64,000 bases of DNA from Secundilactobacillus yichangensis. Its GTDB lineage: Bacteria > Bacillota > Bacilli > Lactobacillales > Lactobacillaceae. The stretch covers positions 51,087-115,086 of the forward strand of contig NZ_BOLK01000008.1 in assembly GCF_016861565.1 (NCBI RefSeq), read 5' to 3'. The notes under the pieces were generated by a model. It was not told the origin of the DNA, ran no database searches, and saw nothing but the letters and a program-made list of their open reading frames with translations. The number at the start of each line of letters is the position of its first letter. Positions within the stretch are counted from its first letter, which is position 1. The position numbers were made by a program, and so were the translations under genes. Positions 16,386 to 24,538 of this stretch are shown here, in pieces.

Positions 16386-16432
16386 GCGTTACAATAATCA
16401 TGCATGTTCACACTACTAAGGGGGGACTTTTC

Positions 16433-17233
16433 ATGCAGCAAGCTAATCAACGCGTCTTGACAATGGACCACGGTTATAATTTTCGGGACCTAGGCGGTTA
16501 TCAAGCCCGTGATGGTCAGACGGTAAAGTGGCAGCGGGTCATTCGAACTGGCACCCTGGCCTACTTATCTGATCACGACCAGCAGTCGCTTCTCGACTAC
16601 GGCATCAAGTTCGACGTGGATTTTCGTTCCGATGGCGAAGTTGCTGAAGCCCCAGATCAGATTCCAAATAGCATTCTTTATCGGCATCTACCCGTCTTTC
16701 CTGATGATAAAACCGATGCTTCCAAAACCCAGGCTGAACTAAATGCCGAACTGAAGTCACGTAAAAAGAACGGGTTTGATCACATGGTTGAAGTCTATCA
16801 AGAAATGGTTACCGAACCGCAAGCACAATCGGCTTACCGCCATTTCTTTTCCGCTCTGCTGAATAACACAGATCCGAAAAGCGGATTGCTGTTCCACTGT
16901 ACGGCCGGTAAAGACCGAACTGGAATGGGCGCCACGTTCTTCCTCTCAGCACTGGGGGTTCCGCTAAAAATCATCAAACAAGACTATTTGTTAACGAACG
17001 ATATTTTATCGCCACTGGTTCAAGCACGGCTGACTAAAGCTAAGAATGAAGGCATTACCGGCACAACGCTGGATACAATCAAAGCACAAATGACGGTTTC
17101 AAGCGGCTACTTCGACGCCGCCATGGCTGCCATTGATAAGTACTATGGCACGATGCCGGAATTTTTAAACAAGGCACTTCAATTATCTAATGAAGACATT
17201 GTCGATTTGAAAAAACTTTACTTAACTCACTAA
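16433..17233 (+). CDS. Tyrosine/dual-specificity protein phosphatase
   Basis: A phosphatase of the bacterial PTP family (IphP/LipA-like) with 266 residues. The P-loop reads HCTAGKDRTGMG (CX5R motif), and the N-terminal NFRDLGGYQARDG segment is a hallmark of this family. A DFRSDGEVAEAPD stretch provides the general-acid region. No signal peptide is seen, so it is cytoplasmic. ATG 16433 follows an unusually G-rich site, AAGGGGGGAC. It is followed by an alpha/beta hydrolase 13 nt downstream, probably in one operon. The substrate could be phosphotyrosine proteins or phosphoinositide-like compounds. Confidence 0.9.
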   Translation: MQQANQRVLTMDHGYNFRDLGGYQARDGQTVKWQRVIRTGTLAYLSDHDQQSLLDYGIKFDVDFRSDGEVAEAPDQIPNSILYRHLPVFPDDKTDASKTQAELNAELKSRKKNGFDHMVEVYQEMVTEPQAQSAYRHFFSALLNNTDPKSGLLFHCTAGKDRTGMGATFFLSALGVPLKIIKQDYLLTNDILSPLVQARLTKAKNEGITGTTLDTIKAQMTVSSGYFDAAMAAIDKYYGTMPEFLNKALQLSNEDIVDLKKLYLTH

Positions 17234-17246
17234 CGGAGGTTAGACA

Positions 17247-18173
17247 TTGAAAAAATCAGTTACCCTTGGGCTTCCTCTGGCTGCCGTTGCTACCGGTGCG
17301 CTGTATGTTAGTCACTACCTTTTTAATCTCGCATTTAAGCGGGTCAATTATGTCCCAGAGACCTCCGCAGAGAAGCAAAAATACGCACAGCAGTACTACG
17401 ACTACGTAGATTGGTTCCGTCAAATTCCGCAGGAAACTTGGTATTTGCACGAAAATGATCCAGATAAGCGCTTAGTAGCTACCTTTATCCAGCATCCTGA
17501 CCACCTAAAAAAAACGGTGATCATCTCTCACGGTTATAAGGGAAATCGCGAGACTATGGCAAACTATGCCCAAATGTTCTACAACATGGGCTTTAACATT
17601 TTGCTGCCTGATGATCGTGCTCACGGTGAGAGCGCTGGTCAATACATTAACTTCGGCTGGTTAGACCGTCTAGACTACCTCAGCTGGATCAATAAGCTCA
17701 TCGATATCAAGGGCGAGGACGAAAAGATCCTCCTCTTCGGTGTCAGCATGGGTGGCGCCACGATGGAAATGCTGTCCGGTGAAAACCTGCCAACACAAGT
17801 CAAAGCAATTATTGCCGACTGCGGTTACTCAAGTATTAAAGAAGAAATGACGTACCTGCTTCACGAGCAGTACCATTTACCCGAATACCCTATCGAACCA
17901 ATGGTCAGCACCATTAACCGCCGTCGGTTAGGCTATTATTTGGGCGATGTTTCTTCAAAGGAACAGTTAAAGAAGAATCGTCGGCCAATCTTATTTATTC
18001 ATGGCGGCAAGGATACGTACGTTCCTGTCAAAATGGCTTACGAAAACTACCGCGCTACCAAAGCCCCTAAACAGCTGTGGATCGTTAAGAATGCCACCCA
18101 TGCTGAAAGCTTCTGGTACAATCCTGCTGCCTATCAGGCACGCGTGTCAGCTTTCTTAAAAACTTATTTCTAG
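17247..18173 (+). CDS. Alpha/beta hydrolase with N-terminal membrane anchor
   Basis: A serine hydrolase of 308 residues, probably anchored at the outer face by its N-terminal segment (LGLPLAAVATGALYVSHYLF). Motifs in order are VIISHGYKGNRETM (oxyanion), DDRAHGESAG, the elbow FGVSMGGATM, HGGKDTYVP (acid) and NATHAESF (His). This arrangement is typical of the BAAT/DUF-type hydrolases common in lactobacilli. The TTG start follows CGGAGGTTAG. It is co-transcribed with the phosphatase. The substrate is unknown. Confidence 0.88.
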   Translation: MKKSVTLGLPLAAVATGALYVSHYLFNLAFKRVNYVPETSAEKQKYAQQYYDYVDWFRQIPQETWYLHENDPDKRLVATFIQHPDHLKKTVIISHGYKGNRETMANYAQMFYNMGFNILLPDDRAHGESAGQYINFGWLDRLDYLSWINKLIDIKGEDEKILLFGVSMGGATMEMLSGENLPTQVKAIIADCGYSSIKEEMTYLLHEQYHLPEYPIEPMVSTINRRRLGYYLGDVSSKEQLKKNRRPILFIHGGKDTYVPVKMAYENYRATKAPKQLWIVKNATHAESFWYNPAAYQARVSAFLKTYF

Positions 18174-18216
18174 AATAAGAAAAACTTCACGAATATCCCG
18201 ACTGTTTTTCATACTT

Positions 18217-18245
18217 TTGTCACATTTAGTTGATATATTTATACC
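18217..18245 (+). promoter_or_regulatory. Promoter of the C-rich small RNA
   Basis: TTGTCA (18217-18222) and TATACC (18240-18245) are spaced by 17 nt, giving an expected start near 18252. No reading frame follows within the transcript. Confidence 0.65.
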
Positions 18246-18251
18246 ATAGCA

Positions 18252-18457
18252 AAGGCAACAAGCTATACCTCTTAATTGTAAGAGGGTACACTTCCTTGAT
18301 TTATCAGTTTCTCCCCCCTAGGAAACTGATTGCATGCGGGACCTATCCTCCTCCCCTAGAATACTGGCCCCATGCTCCTCTTTATATTTCCAATCCCCCC
18401 TAATTGGAAATTTATCCCTATTATAAAAAACCAAACTCGTGTGAGTTTGGTTTTTTT
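18252..18457 (+). ncRNA. Candidate small RNA with C-rich anti-Shine-Dalgarno loops
   Basis: The predicted transcript of about 206 nt has a promoter at 17-nt spacing and ends in a strong terminator. After a first weak hairpin around ACCTCTTA, it shows three more. The first is a 9-bp stem ATCAGTTTC/GAAACTGAT with loop TCCCCCCTAG (18303-18330). The second is a GCATG..GGG/CCC.CATGC stem enclosing TCCTCCTCCCCTAG (18332-18375). The third is a 9-bp stem ATTTCCAAT/ATTGGAAAT with loop CCCCCCTA (18386-18411). Repeated C-rich unpaired loops are characteristic of Firmicute regulatory RNAs that pair with Shine-Dalgarno sequences. No coding frame is seen. I do not recognise it as a named family. Confidence 0.75.
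18425..18457 (+). terminator. Intrinsic terminator of the C-rich small RNA
   Basis: AAAAACCAAACTC pairs with GAGTTTGGTTTTT across GTGT, followed by TT. Confidence 0.9.
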
Positions 18458-18475
18458 GTGGTTTTTGGTTTTATA

Positions 18476-18537
18476 TAGCCGAATCGGGCTACTCCAGGCA
18501 GACAGCTGCATGTAAGGGGCTTTGGGCATAAATGATT
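18476..18537. repeat. Palindromic repeat family A, half copy
   Basis: Only the left half of the family A element is present, from GGGCTACTCCAGGCAGACAG to GGGCATAAATGATTTTTT. It resembles the neighbouring complete copy up to the centre and then stops. It looks like a truncated remnant. Confidence 0.65.
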
Positions 18538-18554
18538 TTTTAATTTTACATGGT

Positions 18555-18672
18555 CGAATTGGGCTACTGAAAGCAGAGAGCTACATGTAAGGGGCTTCGG
18601 ACATAAATCCAAGACCGGGATTTTTGTCCGAAGCCCCTTACACTCCGCTCTCTAAACGCTTTCCTCCGCACC
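18555..18672. repeat. Palindromic repeat family A, complete copy
   Basis: The frame GGGCTACTGAAAGCAGAGAG ... CTCTCTAAACGCTTTC encloses perfectly paired 16-bp inner arms (GTAAGGGGCTTCGGAC/GTCCGAAGCCCCTTAC) and the conserved centre AAATCCAAGACCGGGATTT. It ends 4 bp from the purB stop codon and may act as its terminator. Confidence 0.8.
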
Positions 18673-18676
18673 TTCC

Positions 18677-19972
18677 TTAATTTAATCCAATCCTTCCGAA
18701 GATCTCATCCACTCTACGAATGTGATAATGATAATCAAACGCATCGTCAATATCCTTTTCCGACAGATGCGACATAATGGTTTCGTTGCCTTCTACTAAT
18801 GGGCGGAACTGGACACCCTCATCCCACGCCTTTGCTGTCAACGGTTGAACTAGGTCGTAGGCCGTTTCTCTTGTTAAACCCGCGTCGATTAACTTTAACA
18901 TTACCCGCTGGCTGTAGATCAGGCCGTACGTTAAGGTCATATTATGCTTCATCCGTTCTGGGAAAACCGTTAGATTCTCCACGATATTGGCAAACCGGTG
19001 CAGCATATAATCCAGCGTTGCCGTAGTATCTGGTAAGATAATTCGTTCTGCTGAAGAATGCGAAATATCGCGTTCATGCCATAAAGCAACATCCTCGTAT
19101 GCCGTTTGAACGTGGCCACGAAGTACGCGCGCCAAACCGGTGATGTTTTCTGAACCGATGGGGTTCCGTTTATGCGGCATTGCCGAAGACCCCTTTTGAC
19201 CCTTATTGAAATGTTCCTCAACTTCATGAATCTCAGAACGCTGCAAGGCACGAATCTCAGTTGCGAATTCTTCCAAGCTTGTTCCAATCAGCGCTAAGGT
19301 AGCAATGTAGTGGGCATGGAGATCACGTGGTAATACTTGACTGGTAATTTCCTGTGGCCGAATACCTAACTTGTCGCAGACATACTTCTCCACGAAAGGC
19401 GGCACGTTAGCAAAGGTTCCCACTGCACCACTGATTTTTCCTGCTTCTACCTCATCCGCGGCTTCATTGAAGCGTTTAATATCCCGGTTAATTTCTGAAT
19501 ACCAGCGGGCTAACTTGAGTCCAAACGTCGTTGGTTCAGCCTGAACACCGTGTGTCCGACCAATCATAACCGTATCCTTATATTTAAGTGCTTGTTTGCG
19601 AACGACTTCTTTTAAGTGCAGTAAGTCTTTTCGCAACAGTTCGTTGGCTTGTTTAAGACGATAGCCCTGTGCCGTATCCACGACGTCAGTGCTGGTCATG
19701 CCATAATGGATCCACTTGCGTTCCTCACCCAGTGATTCAGACACATCACGGGTAAAGGCCACAACATCATGATGAGTAACAGCTTCGATTTCAGCAATTC
19801 GATCCTCGTTAAAAGTAGCCTTCGCATTGATCTTATCAACGTCTTCTTGAGGGACGACTCCTAATTGAGCCCACGCTTCATCCACCGCAATTTCAACTTC
19901 CAGCCAAGATTGATACTGGTTATGAAGCGACCAAATTTTCGCCATTTCTGGGCGTGTATATCTTTCGAGCAT
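18677..19972 (-). CDS. purB: Adenylosuccinate lyase
   Basis: This enzyme splits SAICAR and adenylosuccinate with release of fumarate in purine synthesis. It is cytoplasmic, homotetrameric, 431 residues. MLERYTRPEMAKIW is the standard N-terminus, so ATG 19972 was chosen; an ATG 12 nt upstream overlaps the AGGATCG ribosome-binding site. The superfamily signature GSSAMPHKRNP, TSTDVVDTAQG and HYGMTSTDV-type His regions are present. It is divergent from purA, with PurR-box-like sequences between them. Confidence 0.97.
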   Translation of the reverse strand: MLERYTRPEMAKIWSLHNQYQSWLEVEIAVDEAWAQLGVVPQEDVDKINAKATFNEDRIAEIEAVTHHDVVAFTRDVSESLGEERKWIHYGMTSTDVVDTAQGYRLKQANELLRKDLLHLKEVVRKQALKYKDTVMIGRTHGVQAEPTTFGLKLARWYSEINRDIKRFNEAADEVEAGKISGAVGTFANVPPFVEKYVCDKLGIRPQEITSQVLPRDLHAHYIATLALIGTSLEEFATEIRALQRSEIHEVEEHFNKGQKGSSAMPHKRNPIGSENITGLARVLRGHVQTAYEDVALWHERDISHSSAERIILPDTTATLDYMLHRFANIVENLTVFPERMKHNMTLTYGLIYSQRVMLKLIDAGLTRETAYDLVQPLTAKAWDEGVQFRPLVEGNETIMSHLSEKDIDDAFDYHYHIRRVDEIFGRIGLN

Positions 19973-20280
19973 TTCGATCCTCATTTCTGATTGATTTCAC
20001 TAAAATACGAACATTAATTGAAATTCACTGCTGAATTTCCACTAAAATCATAACATAATCACGGCTAATTTGCATGATTAAATTAGTATATATTATAATT
20101 TTACCTATATATAGCACTTATGCTTTAGTTGCTATTCCATTATTATGAACATTAACGGCAGATATTTTAAATATTATTCGTGTTTTAGTTTGACTTTCCG
20201 TTTTTAAAAAGGTAATATATAAATTGCTGGGTTGTTCGCATTTAAGCCAGCTCAGCAATCTTTAGATATGAGGTGTTCTA
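19973..20280. promoter_or_regulatory. purB/purA divergent control region with PurR-box-like sites
   Basis: AAATACGAACATT (20003-20015) matches 12 of 13 positions of the Bacillus PurBox AWWWCCGAACWWT. A weaker TATTATGAACATT lies at 20141-20153. Near purA, ATTGCTG and CAGCAAT (20223-20260 region) bracket a possible leader hairpin. Purine-responsive PurR control is inferred. Confidence 0.5.
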
Positions 20281-21588
20281 ATGTCATCTATAGTAGTAGT
20301 AGGGAGTCAATGGGGCGATGAAGGTAAGGGTAAAATTACCGACTTTCTGAGCAAGCAGGCCGATGTTGTAGCACGTTATCAAGGCGGCGACAACGCCGGG
20401 CACACCATTGTCTTCAAAGGTGAAACTTATAAGTTACACTTAATTCCATCTGGGATCTTCTACTCAGACAAGTTAAGTGTCATTGGTAACGGCGTTGTGC
20501 TTAACCCTAAATCATTGGTTGAGGAACTCCATTACCTGCACGACCGCAACGTTTCAACGGATAATCTGCGGATTTCTAACCGGGCACACGTTATTTTGCC
20601 GTACCACATCCTCATTGATCAATTACAAGAAGAAGCTAAGACAGCCAAAATTGGTACTACTAATAAGGGTATCGGTCCAGCTTACATGGATAAAGCTGAA
20701 CGAATCGGTATCCGGGTAGCTGATTTACTAGAAAAAGACACGTTTGAAGAGAAGTTGCGTCAAAATCTTGAAGAAAAAAACGAAATGATCACGAAGCTCT
20801 ACGATCATGAACCATTGAAGTTTGAAGATATTTACGAACCCTTCTATGAATATGGGCAAGAAATCAAACGCTATGTCACTGACACCTCAGTGGTGATCAA
20901 CGATGCGATTGATGCCGGCAAGCACGTCCTTTTTGAAGGTGCTCAAGGTGTTATGCTGGATATTGACCACGGGACATACCCATTCGTTACAAGTTCTAGT
21001 CCAGTTGCTGGCGGCGTCACTATCGGTAACGGTGTCGGTCCTTCTAAAATCGACGAAGTAGTCGGTGCTTGTAAGGCTTACACTTCCCGTGTTGGTGATG
21101 GTCCATTCCCAACTGAATTGAACGATGAAACTGGCGACTTCATCCGTGAAGCCGGCCACGAATACGGAACCGTCACTAAACGTCCCCGTCGCATCGGCTG
21201 GTTCGATTCCGTTGTCCTGCGTCACGCTAAACGTGTTTCCGGTTTAACCCATCTCTCGCTAAACTGCTTGGATGTTTTGACTGGATTAAAGACTTTGAAA
21301 ATTGCTTCGGCATACGAACTTGATGGCGAAACGATCTACCACTATCCAGCAAGTTTGAAACAGCTTAAAAACTGTAAACCAGTCTACGAGGAATTTCCTG
21401 GCTGGGACGATGATATTACCGGTGTTAAGAAGTTTGAAGATTTACCAGTTAACGCTCAAAACTACGTTAAACGACTTTCTGAACTGGTTGGTGTTGATAT
21501 CGCCACCTTCTCAGTTGGCCCTGATCGGACTCAAACCAACGTTTTGATCGACGCTTGGCAAGACACCGATGCAACCGTTAAAGAATAA
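20281..21588 (+). CDS. purA: Adenylosuccinate synthetase
   Basis: This enzyme makes adenylosuccinate from IMP, aspartate and GTP, the first committed step to AMP. It has 435 residues, standard length. The P-loop-like [11 protein letters not shown] opens the protein; DNAGHT, the IMP-site [14 protein letters not shown], the VTSSSP segment and the [29 protein letters not shown] region (positions about 255-285) are all conserved. A GAGGTG site precedes the ATG. guaC follows after 11 nt, in one operon. Confidence 0.97.
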   Translation: MSSIVVVGSQWGDEGKGKITDFLSKQADVVARYQGGDNAGHTIVFKGETYKLHLIPSGIFYSDKLSVIGNGVVLNPKSLVEELHYLHDRNVSTDNLRISNRAHVILPYHILIDQLQEEAKTAKIGTTNKGIGPAYMDKAERIGIRVADLLEKDTFEEKLRQNLEEKNEMITKLYDHEPLKFEDIYEPFYEYGQEIKRYVTDTSVVINDAIDAGKHVLFEGAQGVMLDIDHGTYPFVTSSSPVAGGVTIGNGVGPSKIDEVVGACKAYTSRVGDGPFPTELNDETGDFIREAGHEYGTVTKRPRRIGWFDSVVLRHAKRVSGLTHLSLNCLDVLTGLKTLKIASAYELDGETIYHYPASLKQLKNCKPVYEEFPGWDDDITGVKKFEDLPVNAQNYVKRLSELVGVDIATFSVGPDRTQTNVLIDAWQDTDATVKE

Positions 21589-21599
21589 GGGGACATGCA

Positions 21600-22589
21600 A
21601 TGATGAATAACCCAGAAGTATTTGACTACGAAGACATTCAACTGATCCCAAATAAATGCATCATTGAGAGCCGGTCCGAAGCCGATACTTCAGTCAAATT
21701 TGGCCCACGGACATTTAAGATCCCGGTTGTCCCCGCTAACATGGAGACTGTGATCAACGATGACCTAGCTGTTTGGCTTGCTCAACATGATTATTTCTAC
21801 ATCATGCACCGGTTTCAACCGGAAAAGCGGCATGCTTTTGTCAAAATGATGCATAGCAAGAATCTGTTTGTTTCAATCAGCGTTGGTGTTAAGCAGGAAG
21901 AACTTGATTTCATTCGAGAATTAGCAGACGCGAACGATGTACCGGAATATATCACCATTGACATCGCTCACGGTCACTCCAACTCTGTGATTCGAATGAT
22001 TCAGCACATCAAGAAGTACTTACCTGCCAGTTTTGTCATTGCCGGTAACGTTGGCACACCCGAAGCGGTCCGCGAATTGGAAAACGCCGGGGCTGATGCT
22101 ACTAAAGTTGGTATTGGTCCAGGTAAGGCTTGTATCACTAAACTAAAGACTGGTTTCGGCACCGGTGGCTGGCAATTAGCAGCTTTACGGCTATGCTCAA
22201 AAGCTGCTAGCAAACCCCTCATCGCTGATGGTGGCATTCGTTATAACGGTGACATTGCCAAATCGATTCGCTTCGGCGCTACCATGGTCATGATTGGCTC
22301 ACTGATGGCTGGTCATCAACAGTCCCCTGGCAGCATCATCAAAATTGACGGTAAAACCTACAAACAATACTGGGGATCAGCTTCAGAAACTCAAAAGGGC
22401 GCTTACCGTAACGTAGAAGGTAAGCAAATGCTCGTCCCTTACCGCGGTGACATTGCCGATACGCTTTCCGAAATGCAACAAGATCTGCAAAGTTCGATTT
22501 CTTATGCCGGTGGTAATAAACTGATGGATATCCGCTTAGTTGACTATGTGGTAGTTAAAAATTCAGTTCTAAACGGCGATTCTTATTAA
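21600..22589 (+). CDS. guaC: GMP reductase
   Basis: GMP reductase converts GMP to IMP with NADPH, returning guanine nucleotides to the pool used by PurA. It has 329 residues, TIM-barrel IMPDH/GMPR family. The catalytic loop [11 protein letters not shown] contains the nucleophilic Cys, followed by GFGTGGWQ; the N-terminal [12 protein letters not shown] is characteristic of the Gram-positive type. Two adjacent ATG codons follow AAGGGGAC; either may start translation. Pairing with purA makes sense as guanine-to-adenine interconversion. Confidence 0.95.
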   Translation: MMNNPEVFDYEDIQLIPNKCIIESRSEADTSVKFGPRTFKIPVVPANMETVINDDLAVWLAQHDYFYIMHRFQPEKRHAFVKMMHSKNLFVSISVGVKQEELDFIRELADANDVPEYITIDIAHGHSNSVIRMIQHIKKYLPASFVIAGNVGTPEAVRELENAGADATKVGIGPGKACITKLKTGFGTGGWQLAALRLCSKAASKPLIADGGIRYNGDIAKSIRFGATMVMIGSLMAGHQQSPGSIIKIDGKTYKQYWGSASETQKGAYRNVEGKQMLVPYRGDIADTLSEMQQDLQSSISYAGGNKLMDIRLVDYVVVKNSVLNGDSY

Positions 22590-22599
22590 ATATAGATAC

Positions 22600-22639
22600 A
22601 AAAATGACCAACGATCTACGAATCGCTGGTCATTTTTTT
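22600..22639 (+). terminator. Intrinsic terminator of the purA-guaC operon
   Basis: AAAATGACCAACGAT pairs with ATCGCTGGTCATTTT, followed by TTT. Confidence 0.85.
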
Positions 22640-22754
22640 GCCTGCTGAAATAACGGTCTTCATAATAGCTTTTCAAACTGCCAATGATTATAATCAACGT
22701 GATCGGTACTGACTTCTACAATAAAGTTATTTTTTTAGAGAGGCGGTGGGCAGT

Positions 22755-23143
22755 ATGCCACTAATGAGAATTGATATGCTAAAGGGACGTAATGAAAAAG
22801 AGATCAAACAAATTCTCGATATTTCTTACCGGGTGATGTTAGATGCCTTTAATGCCCCTGAAGGCGACCGTTACCAAGTTGTTGCACAGCACGAACCATA
22901 CGAAATGCAGATTCTCGACACTGGTTTAGGATTTACCCGCACCGAAAAAGTATTGGTCTTTAGTATTACCTCACGACCTAGAACACAGGAACAAAAAGAA
23001 CTTTCTACCACAATTTAGTTAAGGAACTTTCAGATCAAGCCGGCGTTCGGCCCGAAGATGTCATGGTTAACTTAACCATGAATTCAGACGCCGACTGGAG
23101 TTTTGGCAACGGCAACGCGCAATTTTTGACAGGCGAACTTTAA
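22755..23143 (+). pseudogene. Tautomerase family protein disrupted by a -1 frameshift
   Basis: The protein begins MPLMRIDMLKGRNEKEI, with Pro immediately after Met as required for the catalytic N-terminal proline. It runs to about residue 82 and then stops at TAG 23016. In the next frame the sequence continues VKELSDQAGVRPEDVM to TAA 23141, matching the second half of the 4-oxalocrotonate tautomerase/MSAD-like fold. Adding one T in the CTTTCT at 23001-23006 would restore a 129-residue protein of normal length. It is either a recent pseudogene or a sequencing error. Confidence 0.8.
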
Positions 23144-23154
23144 AGCAGGCTTGT

Positions 23155-23297
23155 GACATAAGTCTATATCGACAAGGATTTAGTTCATTCTGTTCCACAA
23201 CTCAGATAACGCCAAACAACGCCATCCCGATAAAGACCATCGGAATGACGTCATTTGGCGTTATATTCTGGAATCTACCGAGTTGTGTCACAGCCTC
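23155..23297. repeat. Palindromic element related to family B
   Basis: Nested inverted repeats: GGCTTGTGACA/TGTCACAGCC on the outside, CACAACTC/GAGTTGTG next, and a core GATAACGCCAAA/TTTGGCGTTAT. The core edge, read on the minus strand, is ATTCCAGAATATAACG, close to the CTCCAGAGTATAA frame of the elements at 56448 and 61994. It lies between the tautomerase remnant and the DUF421 gene, near the 3' ends of both. Confidence 0.65.
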
Positions 23298-23301
23298 ATA
23301 A

Positions 23302-23937
23302 TTAGTGATGATATTTCGCAACCACCAGCTGGTTATTTCTAAACTCCGCCAGGTAGACGTCCTTGATACGTTCGACTCCCTGTCGGCGCAGGGCTTCTTC
23401 TAACCACGCCTGATCTTTTTCCATCAGGTCAAGAACGTCCGGATCGACTGTACCATCCGTAATCACCGGAAACTTAATGTTGGCGTCACCTTGATTGACA
23501 ATCGTCAGCTGACCGCTTTGCTCCAATACGGCTCGTTTAACCATGGTGACATCCGTCACGCCAGCCATTCTCAACTTCAAAGCAACCTCCTTTGCTGGCA
23601 AGTTCGCCCGCAAGCAATTATCCACTAATATTTCGCCGTTTCGTACCACAGTCACTGGATCCCCGTTTAGGAATTTTTGCATCACCTGACTATGAATCGT
23701 AATATATCGCATAATCAAGATCAGTAATGACCAAATCAGTAAAATGATAATGAATTGAATGAGCGTAATACTTGGATTATAGAGCACGCCACCAACGATT
23801 CCACCTAATACATAGTTTTGAATTTGATCCATAGCTGACGTCGGCGCTAGGTTACTTTTCCCAGTCAGATTAATTAAAACGGTAATAAACAAAAAACCAA
23901 TCACTAATTTGATTAACACATCACTATACGCGAACAT
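23302..23937 (-). CDS. DUF421 family membrane protein (YetF-like)
   Basis: A membrane protein of 211 residues with three N-terminal helices (about 7-23, 37-57 and 60-78). A cytoplasmic DUF421/YetF alpha-beta domain follows, containing NGEILVDNCLRANLPAKEV (broken here as NGEILVDNCL and RANLPAKEV). Family members are widespread in Firmicutes, and the role is not established. The start codon overlaps the stop of the DUF3290 gene by one base (TAATG), so translation is coupled. Confidence 0.88.
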   Translation of the reverse strand: MFAYSDVLIKLVIGFLFITVLINLTGKSNLAPTSAMDQIQNYVLGGIVGGVLYNPSITLIQFIIILLIWSLLILIMRYITIHSQVMQKFLNGDPVTVVRNGEILVDNCLRANLPAKEVALKLRMAGVTDVTMVKRAVLEQSGQLTIVNQGDANIKFPVITDGTVDPDVLDLMEKDQAWLEEALRRQGVERIKDVYLAEFRNNQLVVAKYHH

Positions 23938-24398
23938 TAGTATCCCCCCACCACTTTCAATTTGGTTTTTGTTAACTGAACGTTAATTTTCTCAGTCATA
24001 AAGCCGGACTGATCATCGTTATACAGCACCCGATAATACAGATGATGCTGACTATCCCGAACTAACATCTGATCACTGGCCGTAGTTGTATTGGTCTGCA
24101 GATCTCGAGGTGAAACGTGATTTTGCTTTGCAATCCTGCTTAGAATCCCCAAAACATTACTACTATTGTGTTTGTTGTTTTGCAGAATCGAAAAATTTTG
24201 AAACTGGAAGCTAATTAGCAATAAACTCGCCGTCAAAAAGATCACTAACAAATCACGGTACTTGACCGAAGTCCGATCGCGAAAGTACTTTAGAAAAACC
24301 ACCACCGCCGCAATCAGCAGAATGGTTAAAATTGCCAGCCTGATATAGCTCGTGGTAAAGTTTTGATTTTTTAAGTATGAATAAGTATAAAAGGTCAT
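23937..24398 (-). CDS. DUF3290 family membrane protein
   Basis: A 153-residue protein commonly encoded beside DUF421 proteins in lactobacilli. It starts at ATG 24398 (MTFYTYSYLKNQN), after GGGAGGGGG. Two membrane helices (about 19-39 and 50-66) are followed by an extracytoplasmic or cytoplasmic soluble half with DQMLVRDSQHHLYYRVLYND. Longer in-frame extensions run into the transporter terminator and are not credible. The one-base overlap with DUF421 indicates that the two act together; the activity is unknown. Confidence 0.8.
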   Translation of the reverse strand: MTFYTYSYLKNQNFTTSYIRLAILTILLIAAVVVFLKYFRDRTSVKYRDLLVIFLTASLLLISFQFQNFSILQNNKHNSSNVLGILSRIAKQNHVSPRDLQTNTTTASDQMLVRDSQHHLYYRVLYNDDQSGFMTEKINVQLTKTKLKVVGGY

Positions 24399-24480
24399 CG
24401 CACAATCCCCCTCCCTTGTGAACGATGCTTGATATTTAGATTTTATCACGCTCGTAAAGTTACCTTGATACTCAACTAAA

Positions 24481-24526
24481 TAAAGCAGATGAACAAAGAT
24501 TATAAGTCTTTGCCCATCTGCTTTAT
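24481..24526 (-). terminator. Intrinsic terminator after the NhaC-family gene
   Basis: On the minus strand AAAGCAGATG..CAAAGA pairs with TCTTTG..CATCTGCTTT and is followed by ATTT. Confidence 0.8.
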
Positions 24527-24538
24527 AAATTGCTTCAT

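Noticed and set aside
18421..18612. Minus-strand frame over the terminator and repeat copies at 18.4-18.6 kb
   Set aside because: Its two similar halves come from the family A repeats, and it includes the small-RNA terminator; no start site is convincing.
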